Assembly: GCA_023418925.1 (NCBI GenBank)
Contig: JAEZYS010000002.1
Location: 149,186 to 213,185 of the forward strand
Direction: 5' to 3'
From: Bacillota bacterium
GTDB taxonomy: Bacteria; Bacillota; Clostridia; Oscillospirales; Ruminococcaceae
Length of the DNA stretch: 64,000 nt
In this document: piece after piece, positions 53,298 to 62,300 of the stretch
Layout: each line of letters begins with the position of its first letter
Numbering within the stretch: position 1 is the stretch's first letter
Position numbers and translations under genes: made by a program
Notes under the pieces: generated by a model
Told to the model about the DNA's origin: nothing
The model's database searches: none
Seen by the model: the letters and a program-made list of their open reading frames with translations, nothing else

Positions 53298-53933
53298 TTA
53301 TAAGTTTTTCATATTTTTTTTTATACTAAAAAGTGTTGATTTTCCTATCCCTGTAGCCTTTATACAATCCTTTGTTTTAATATTTCCTGCTATCCAGGCT
53401 TCTATATACCTCTTTTGCTCTTGAGAGAGGTTTTCTTGCTTATTAGGACGCCCTACAACCTTATTTTTCTTAATAGAGAGCTTTCTTCCTTTCTCATCAA
53501 CTGGTAAAGCTGCATAAGCTCCTGTTTGTCTTTCTTTTTTTGTTTCTAACTCTTTTTCAGCAAAATATGATAAGACATTAAGAACACTAGGTTGTAATAC
53601 TTCTCTCATTATTTCGTTCTCTGTATTGGTATTAAGGAAAGGCATATTTAAAATTTCTACATAAACACCTTTAGCCTTTAGCAATTCAAAGGTTGCTATA
53701 ATATCTTTTTTAGTACGCCCTAATCTGTCTAGTTCTGTTACTACTAGAGTATCTCCCATTATTAAGTCTGCTAATAATTCCTTCCATTTAGTCCTGTTTA
53801 AAGTTCTTCCACTAACTTTTTCAAGATAGATGTTTTCAGTATTCACATTTGATTCATTCAAAAGTTTTATTTGTCTTTCTAAAGTTTGATCTTTTGTAGA
53901 CACCCTGGCATATCCTAATCTTCTTGCTTTCAT
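53298..53933 (-). CDS. Serine resolvase/invertase (Hin-Tn3 type)
   Basis: Small serine recombinase for resolution or inversion of DNA. The 211 residues start with RLGYARVSTKDQTLERQ (nucleophile Ser near 12) and have VVTELDRLGRTKKDI, the E-helix dimerisation region and a C-terminal helix-turn-helix. Its ATG overlaps the zeta-toxin-like gene stop by four bases, so the two are cotranslated. Such a pair suggests a plasmid or integrated plasmid stability module. Confidence 0.9.
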   Translation of the reverse strand: MKARRLGYARVSTKDQTLERQIKLLNESNVNTENIYLEKVSGRTLNRTKWKELLADLIMGDTLVVTELDRLGRTKKDIIATFELLKAKGVYVEILNMPFLNTNTENEIMREVLQPSVLNVLSYFAEKELETKKERQTGAYAALPVDEKGRKLSIKKNKVVGRPNKQENLSQEQKRYIEAWIAGNIKTKDCIKATGIGKSTLFSIKKNMKNL

Positions 53934-54664
53934 TTTCCTAAACTAAGTCCTTTTACTTTATCATTTTCTAATTTTCTTTTCCAGGGATCTTCTTTTGAAA
54001 TTTCTTCAAAAGGTTGTTTTAAAAGTATCTCTTGATCTTTTATTTCCTTTAAAGATTTTTTTTCAAGTTGATCTTCCAAATTGATTTTTAAATCATTTGC
54101 CCATTTCGGTAATTCTTTTGCCAATAAAGTGATTGAATCATTTTCTTGAATAAAACATCTAGTATGTGCTTTTCCAACCTTGCTATTGTCATAAACAACT
54201 AATTTATCACAATACATAGCAATTTTCTTTAAGTTTTTTAAGCTCTCATAATATCTTCTCTCTATTGTTTCAACAGGAATATCATGTCCACCTTTATTAA
54301 CTCTTATTTTAACACGCTCTTTTGCTATCTCTGGATTTTCTACTCCTACATAAGCCATTAAAATTTTATATCCATTCTTTTTAGCTTCTTCTATAGCTTT
54401 TAATATTGTATTTCCTGTTAAAGTTGTTTCTTGATTAAAGGAAATTCCTTTTTTTATAAAATCTTTTCTCATTTTAATAGCCATTTTTGAAGCCTTTATC
54501 TGATCTGCTGCATTTTTCCAGTTTCCTATTTTATTAACTATTTCATCTGTATTAATTCTTTCTCCAAAATCAGAATTTTTATCAAAAGTAGAAGTTAATT
54601 TATATAAACTTGATTTTCCTGCACCATTTACTCCTGCAAAGATATAAAAATTTTTTTTACTCAT
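53930..54664 (-). CDS. Zeta-toxin-like P-loop kinase
   Basis: A 244-residue protein with Walker A FAGVNGAGKSSLYKL at its start, a conserved INTDEIVNKIG stretch, FNQETTLTGN and VYDNSKVGKAHTRCF, all matching the zeta toxin/UDP-GlcNAc kinase group. Zeta toxins phosphorylate cell-wall precursors and are held by small antitoxins. The ATG at 54664 follows GAGG nine bases upstream; a start at 54679 is possible. A 60-residue gene directly upstream is a candidate antitoxin, and the resolvase overlaps downstream. The toxin role is inferred. Confidence 0.8.
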   Translation of the reverse strand: MSKKNFYIFAGVNGAGKSSLYKLTSTFDKNSDFGERINTDEIVNKIGNWKNAADQIKASKMAIKMRKDFIKKGISFNQETTLTGNTILKAIEEAKKNGYKILMAYVGVENPEIAKERVKIRVNKGGHDIPVETIERRYYESLKNLKKIAMYCDKLVVYDNSKVGKAHTRCFIQENDSITLLAKELPKWANDLKINLEDQLEKKSLKEIKDQEILLKQPFEEISKEDPWKRKLENDKVKGLSLGK

Positions 54665-54665
54665 T

Positions 54666-54848
54666 TTAATATCCCTCATTTTCTAAGACTTCATTAAATT
54701 TATTTTCCATAGAATATTGTAGGAGCATATTAAAAAATAATTTTTCTTTCTCATCTTTAGCATTAGATATTAATTCTTCAAAATCTAAAAAAGATAATTT
54801 AGTATACTCTTTATAAAAGTTTTCAAATTTTTCTACATTTTCTAACAT
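54666..54848 (-). CDS. Small protein, possible antitoxin
   Basis: A 60-residue, acidic, helical protein starting MLENVEKFENFYKEYTKL. GGGAGG lies seven bases before the ATG. It ends two bases before the zeta-toxin-like gene, so the two are expressed together. Its size, acidity and position suit an antitoxin, but the sequence does not clearly match epsilon antitoxins. Confidence 0.6.
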   Translation of the reverse strand: MLENVEKFENFYKEYTKLSFLDFEELISNAKDEKEKLFFNMLLQYSMENKFNEVLENEGY

Positions 54849-55710
54849 AATTTTACCTCCCAATATATCTTTCTATAATTTATTATACCACAACATTCCA
54901 AAAAAGTATACAAAAATTTTTTTTAATTTTTGGACTATTTTTTATATATTTTCTCTAAAAAATTTTATCATTTTTTCTATTCCAAAAAAGTATGCTTTTT
55001 TGAATTTTCTAATAATATACTATCCATTGATAAAATTATTAAAAAAAATGATTAAGACACACTTTAGTATGATGAGCCTAGAAAATAAAAAAGTATATGT
55101 TAAAAAATCAAATTTATATTTTTATAATATATGTTAGTATTTTTAAAATTAACTTATAATATTTTTTTCACTATTATTTTAGATAAATAAAATTGTGGAA
55201 TAAACTTAATAAAAAGAATATTTAAGTGATAACAACCATAGTAATTCTTATAACATAAAACACAAAATTTTGGAAAACTAACAACATAATAATAAAGGTT
55301 TATATAAATTTATATAAATAAAAAAGAATATATTACTAAAATTTTAAAAAATATATTAATTTTTTATCTCTTTTTTACAAAATTATTATGACAAACTAAA
55401 ATTTATTTAAATATTTTTTAGTTGGAAATAATCATCAATAACAATAACAAACATTCTTTTATATTATTTAGATATATACATATTTATTAATAGTATGTCA
55501 ACAGTTTTTAATTATTCATTTATTTTTTATTTGTATGCAGTTATTTTTATGCTATAATCTAACTAGAGCAGATAATATATAAACTAAATTAATTTTATAT
55601 TCAAAAATAATTTGCTCTAAAATAACATTTTAAAGGTATTTATTTATTAACGATGAAAAAGAAGAGATTATTGTTAATACTTAAAATTTATTTCAAGGAG
55701 GAAAGAAAAA
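54849..55710. other. AT-rich gap between the toxin unit and the autotransporter operon
   Basis: No supported gene in about 850 bp. It holds a minus-strand TATAAT (54882-54887) that could serve the small-protein/zeta unit. A repeated ATTCCAAAAAAGTAT occurs at 54895-54909 and 54979-54993, placed like paired operators for that promoter. The rest is homopolymer-rich AT sequence. Confidence 0.55.
55531..55558 (+). promoter_or_regulatory. Probable promoter for the autotransporter operon
   Basis: TTGTAT and a perfect TATAAT with a 16-bp spacer. A leader of about 145 bases follows before the first gene. Confidence 0.5.
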
Positions 55711-56292
55711 ATGAAAAAAACAATCACCCTATTTCTTTTTTTATCTTGTTTGACGACAATACTTTATTCACAAGAAGTAAATGAAAAAGAAGGAAGAAAA
55801 GTTCTAGAACAGATAAGAAAAGAAATTCAGAGAGAAGAGAAAGAAAAACAAAAGGCTGCTAGAGAAGCACAAAAGATTAAAGAAGCAGAGGAAAAAGCCA
55901 GAATAGCAGCTGAAAAAGCAGAGGAGGAAAAGGGGAAAAAAATAATTGAGGATATCAGAAGAGATATGAATGAATCTCTTGAGGAAAAAGTATTCAGAAG
56001 CGAAAATACTCCTGAAGCTAGAATTGCTGCAGCAGGAGCAGCTTTTGAAATAGGAAGAGAAAGAATGGCTTTTCTGAAGATGGAAGAAGAAGAAATTATG
56101 AAGCTTGAAGAAGTTTTGGGGATAGAAGCGGGTGAAAACAGAGCATTTTTAAGCCAGAAATTTGATGAAGTATATGATAAATTCAAAACTAATAATAATG
56201 AAATTGAAGTTCTTTTACTTGAAAATGAGAAGCTTAATGAATACTTGAGTAGACTAGATAGAATGGAACAGAAAGTAAGAACAGGAAATTAA
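55711..56292 (+). CDS. Secreted coiled-coil protein (RadA/FadA-like)
   Basis: A 193-residue protein with a signal peptide (about 1-20, ending ILYSQ) and a long Glu/Lys/Ala-rich coiled-coil through most of its length. Fusobacteria commonly carry small secreted coiled-coil genes just before large autotransporter genes, as in the rad operon. CAAGGAGG lies ten bases before the ATG. It precedes the autotransporter by 16 bp, so they form one operon. A chaperone or surface-partner role is inferred. Confidence 0.75.
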   Translation: MKKTITLFLFLSCLTTILYSQEVNEKEGRKVLEQIRKEIQREEKEKQKAAREAQKIKEAEEKARIAAEKAEEEKGKKIIEDIRRDMNESLEEKVFRSENTPEARIAAAGAAFEIGRERMAFLKMEEEEIMKLEEVLGIEAGENRAFLSQKFDEVYDKFKTNNNEIEVLLLENEKLNEYLSRLDRMEQKVRTGN

Positions 56293-56308
56293 ATAGGGGG
56301 AAGATTTT

Positions 56309-59300
56309 ATGAGAAAAAATGATATTGAAAAATCTCTAAAGAGATTTTTGAAGAGAAAAGTCAGTTATTCTCTTTCACTTTTGATAGCCTTTATGATAAC
56401 AGGAGGAATATCTTTAGGTGCAGGAATAACGGCAGAGGAAATACAAGAAACTAAAAACGATCTTTTAACTAGAATCCAGACAGAGCGCGAAGAAATAAAA
56501 AGAAAAATAGAAGAAAATGAAAGATTAATAAAAGAATATAATTTAGATTTTGTGGAACTTGTAAGAAAGGGAGATTTTTATTCTAAGCCTTTGATGCCAA
56601 GTACACAAGTTTTTTTCAGTTATCAGCATTTAGATAATGGAACTATGAAAAATAAAACTATAAGCGAATTTTCAAAAACAATTGATGCAATAAACAAGCA
56701 TTACGGAACAAAGAGTGGAAGAAGTCTGCTTGAATCAAATGGTAATATTGGTGTTGATAAAATACTTGAAGGGAATGGAGTAGCTGTTGATGATAATGTA
56801 TTTAGAGAGACAATTGAAGTAGGAGCAAATATAAAACTGATACAACCAGAATTGCCAGTAGTAAATCCAAATGTATCAGTAACTGTATCAGCACCTACAG
56901 TTAATTTAGGAGCATTACCAGAAACAGTAAGTCCAACAACGCCAACAATAACACCAATAACAGCACCAAGTATAAATGCTCCATCAGCTCCAGCAGGAGT
57001 ATCAGTAACAGTAACGACACCAAGTACAGTAGAAAAGATAACAGTAACAGCACCAACAATAACAACACCAACAGCACCAAGTGATAAAACAATAACAGTT
57101 GCTACTCCCATCACACCTGATGGTTATACACCAAGTATTATTCCCGTTCCAAATAAACCAGGAACACCAGCCACACCAGCAATATCAGTTTTAGTACCAT
57201 TAAATTTAACTTTTAATGGAACAGGATTTGGACAAGGATATACACCAAGTATGAGCAAAAATAATATAATTGCTCAAAATTATGATTCATATAGTACAAC
57301 AGGAACATTAAATATAGAAACAGGAACAACAACTTCTGGAACTTCTTGGAGTGGAGGGACTATGCAAGCTGTTACTGGCGCAACTACAGTAACTTTAACA
57401 AGTCCAGGAAGTACTAGCTCTCAATTAAATGCATTTATAAGTGATGCAGCTAATCATGATGTAATCATAAATGGAAATTATGTTATGACAAGAGGTACTC
57501 TAGGAAATTCTACTGCTATGTTTGTAAGTTTAAATCCTTATGAAGTAGGAAGAGGAGGAACAACTGCAAATAGAACATATACTTTTGCAGGAACATTAAC
57601 ACTAAATGGACATAATAATGCTTCATCTGGAAGCTGTTTAGTGGGATTTGAACATCAGCTATTAAGAGGTGGTGGAGGTGGTGGAAGTTTTTCAACAACT
57701 TCAACTTCCATTCTTGAAAATACTGGTACAATAATACTTAATAGCGGTTATAACATGGTTGGTATAATGATTGATACAGAATATAATGAATCTTCTATAG
57801 CTGGAAGTGCATTTACAACACAGCCACAAACAAAAAATAGTGGAAATATTATTATAAATGGTAAACAAAGTATAGGAATAGACTATGGATATTATTATTC
57901 TGCTAGACCAAATTCTATAGTATCTTTAGGAAATATAGAAATAAATGGAGAAAATAACTACGGCTTCAGAATGAAAGATTATTTTAATAACAATAATTTT
58001 TATTATGACGCTACTAATGTTACTGGTTCAAATGGAACAATAACAGTAGCTGGAAAAAAAAATATAGGAGTAGCAATAGCACAAGGGACATCAACTGGAG
58101 ATCCTATAAGCAGAATAACAGGATTGAATATTCTAGTAAATGGAGAAGAAAATGTAGGGTTCTTTAGAAATGTGACAACTGCTACAAACACTAATGACAT
58201 GGTTTTAAATGATACTACAGTAAATAGTTTAAATTTTGGAGCCAATGCTAAAAAAAGTACTTTAGTAAGAAGTGACCAAAATGCAATTCAGTTAAATAAA
58301 AATATAACTGTAACTTCAGGTCTTACAGGAAATAGTTTTGCTCAAGCTTCAGGAACAGGAACTATTAAAAATACAGCAATATTGCAAAGTAATTTAAGTG
58401 AATTTACAGGTTTGATAGCTAATGGCTCTGGAGCTTCAATTACTAACTCTGGAACAATAGAAATAACTGGAAATAATAATAAGAATATAGGGTTAGCAAC
58501 TGTAAATAATGGAGTTGGAAGTAATAGTGGAACTGTAAAAGTTCTTGGAACGGGAAATAATAAATCAGGAATTTATAATACTGGAACATTTACTATTTCT
58601 AATGGAAGCAATATAGAAGTAACTGGAGAATCATCTTCTGGAATATATAATAGCAATACTGTAAATATAAATGGAACGGTTGTTTTAAAAGGAACAGAGG
58701 GAACAACAGCAATCTATAGCAATGGAGGAACAATAACATCAACTTCTGGAAATACTTTGACTATTTCAATTGATGATACATCAAATCCAACAACAAGAGG
58801 ATTAGCAGTATATGCAGAAGGTGGCGCAACAGTAAATTTAGGAGCTGCCAAAATAGATGTAAAAAATGGAGCAGCAGGAATAGCAGCTTTTGGAGCTGGA
58901 ACTAGTATTAATCTTACAGGGGCAGAATTGAAATATTCTGGAGAAGGATATGCTGCATATTCAGATGGAAATGGAACAATCAATTTGACTAATGCCAATT
59001 TAGAACTTTCAGGAAAAGCAACAGGAGTAGAACTTGATTTATTAGCTCCAAAAGTAACAATGAATAATACAACAATCACAATGATGTCAAATGATGCTAC
59101 AGTAGCAAATTTAAAAAATGCTACTGGTCTTCTTACTAGTAATTTAAAAAGCACAGTAGAAACAAATTTAGGATCAGGAGTGACAATAGTAGATGGTAGT
59201 GATGGAACAAATACTTTTGATAAGTATAAGATAGCAACAGTAGATGGTGGAGATTTAACTATCGATGCTAATATGGATAAATATAATAGAAATAGTAATA

Positions 59301-62300
59301 ATGCTGGATATTTCTACTCCAGAAGATTTATGGGACAGAGACTTAATCTTTCTGTAGGTGCAGGAATTACAGTAACAGCTTCAACAGATACAGCTTATGC
59401 AACAACATATTTTAACAACCAAGTGGTAGGACTCGAAATGAACTCAAGTAAAGCAGCTACAAGTGCAACAGATGCACAAATTAATCTGCTGGCTAACTCT
59501 AAAGTGATAGCAGACAGAACAGATTCTGGAAATGGTGCTATTGGACTTTATATGAACTTTGGTAAAATAGATATAGCTGCTGGAGCAGAAGTAGAAGTAG
59601 AAAAAGGAACCGGTGGAGGAAATATTGTAAATAACAAAGCAGTAGGAATATATGCAGTAAATGGAAGTACAGTGTCAAATGCAGGAGATATAAAAGTAGG
59701 TGGAAATCAGTCTATAGGTATTTTAGGAATGGCATATAGAGAACAGCCTGTGGGAACACCTATTGTAGATGAATTTGGAACTGGTGGTATTTTTACTATT
59801 CAAGGAAAAGTAAATGTTACTAACAGTAAAAATATAACACTTGATGGAACAGGAACTATTGGAATTTATGTGCATAATAATAAGGTTTCTGGATTAAATA
59901 CTGATGCTGTTGTAACAAATACAGTTAATGGAGTAATAACAGTTGGTTCTTCAGACAGTTCAAATGTTGCTATAGGTATTTATGGGAAAAATGCTACTAT
60001 TTCAAATCTTGGAAAAATATCTGTAGGAGATGGTGGAATAGCAATTTATGCAACAGAAGGAAGTAGAATAACTGATCTTGGGACTCTTGATTTAGGAGCA
60101 GATGGAGTAGGAATTATGGTTGATGGTGCTTCAACTATATCAGCGAATTCAGTTACTCTTACATCAAATAATACAGGAACTCTTGGAAAAACTGGAATCT
60201 TCTATAAAGGAACTCTTGGAACAGAGGATCAGAATGTAGGTGTAAATATAAATGCTTCAGCTCTTGATAAAGGAACTGCTATATATGCAGAAAATATGAA
60301 TGTAACTTCTTCTGGAACTTTAAATATAGGTAAAGAGGGAGTAGGTATTTTTGTAAAGGGTAATTCAAGTCAAACAGGAAAAAATACAGGAAGTATTGAT
60401 CTTACATCTGGAAAAATAGGTGCAGTAGGTATGTATACTAAAACTGCTAATCTTATCAATGAATCAATAAGTGCAACAACAGGAATAATTAGTGTTAATG
60501 ATGCTTCTCAAATAGGTATGTATGCTGAAGGAATTAATGTTAAAGCAATAAATAAAGGAACAATAAATCTAAATGTAGATGGAGCTACAGGAATATATGT
60601 TAAATCTGGTGCAACAGCTAAACTTGGTACTGGAAATAATATAGTATTTGGTGGAAAATCAAGTGTGGGAGTTTTTGCTGAAAATGCAAAAGTGAACTTT
60701 GAAAATAATCTGACTTTTACAAATGATAATGTAAATAAAAATATATATGTATATGGAAAAAATTCTTCTGTAGGAATAGATGCCGGAAGTCTAGTAAAAG
60801 TAGATGGAATAAATATTCCAACTACAGCAGGAATAGAAGGAAATAAAACAGTAGGAATCTATCTTGAAAATGCTGGTACTGGAAGTACATTTAATGGTAC
60901 AGGAAATCTTGAGGTTTTAAATGGTGCAGTAGGAATTTATTCTAAAGGAAATAATACTTTAGATGTAAATGTAGCAGTCGCTGGAGATAAAACAACAGGA
61001 ATATTCATAGATGGAGCATCAACTATATCAGGAACTGTGACTGCAAAAGGAACTTCTTCAGCAGGAGCAGTAGGAGTATATGGAAGTGGAGGAATTGTAA
61101 CTGTAGGAGCAGGAGGACTTGTTCTTAATACAGATGCAGGAAGAGGAACAGGAATGTATCTTACTGATGGTGCCTCTACAACTGGGGGAAGTATAACTGT
61201 AAATAACACAGCAGCTGGAACTAAAAATATAGGAGTATACTACAGTAAGGGAGCTACATCAGGTACTGTAACAAATAGTTCAGCTATTTCTCTTATTGGA
61301 AGTGAAAGTATAGGAATATATGCAGCTGATGGAATAACTTTAGTCAATAATGCCAATATAACATCAACAGCAGGAAAAACAGAAGATATTGGTTCATATG
61401 TAGGAGGAGGTTCACAGCTGACTTCAACAGGAACTATTACAATGAATGACAATGACAGTATAGGAATATATACAGAAGAAGGTAAAGGAATCAATTCAGG
61501 AAATATTTTAATGAATGGATCACCAAGTGCGCCAACTAAATCAGTTGTTGGTATGGTGGCAGAAGCTAAAGCTGGAAAAACTGCAGCAGTAGAAAATGCA
61601 GCTGGTGGAACAATCACAGCAGGTGCTAATCTTGGAATGTATATAGGAGGAACTGGAACAAGTTCAGGTAAAAATGCAGGAACAATAACTACTACAACAG
61701 GAACAGGAGTATATGTAGATGGCTCTACTAACAGTTTTGATGGAACTGGAGGAACAATTAATTCAAATAAAGTAGGAATGTATCTTAAAAATACTGAAGC
61801 AAATAAAATAAAAACAGGAACTTTAAACATAGCTTCAGGAGGAGTTGGAGTATTTGGAGAAAATTCCAAGATAGATTTTACAGTTGATACATCAAATTCT
61901 GGAGGAGCAGTAGGAGTTGTAGCTAAAGGAACTTCAGTAATATCAGGAAATATAACAACAGGACAGGACTCAGTAGGAGTATATGTTCTTGATAATAGTG
62001 TAACTTTTAATGGGGCAAATATAGCAACAGGTATAAAATCAGGAACTCCATTAAAATCTTCAATAGGAATTCTTTTGAAGAGTGCATTGGGAGCATATAC
62101 AATGAGTAATGTAACTGTAAATGCTCAAAATGGAGTAGGAATTTATTTAGATGGAACTACACCAGGAACAAATCTTACTCATAGTGGAACAATAAATACA
62201 GTAGGAGGAATAGGTATCTATGTAGACAATGGAACTACTCTTACAACTAATACAACTGTGCTTAATATAAATGGAGGAACAGGAGTATATATAAAAGGTG

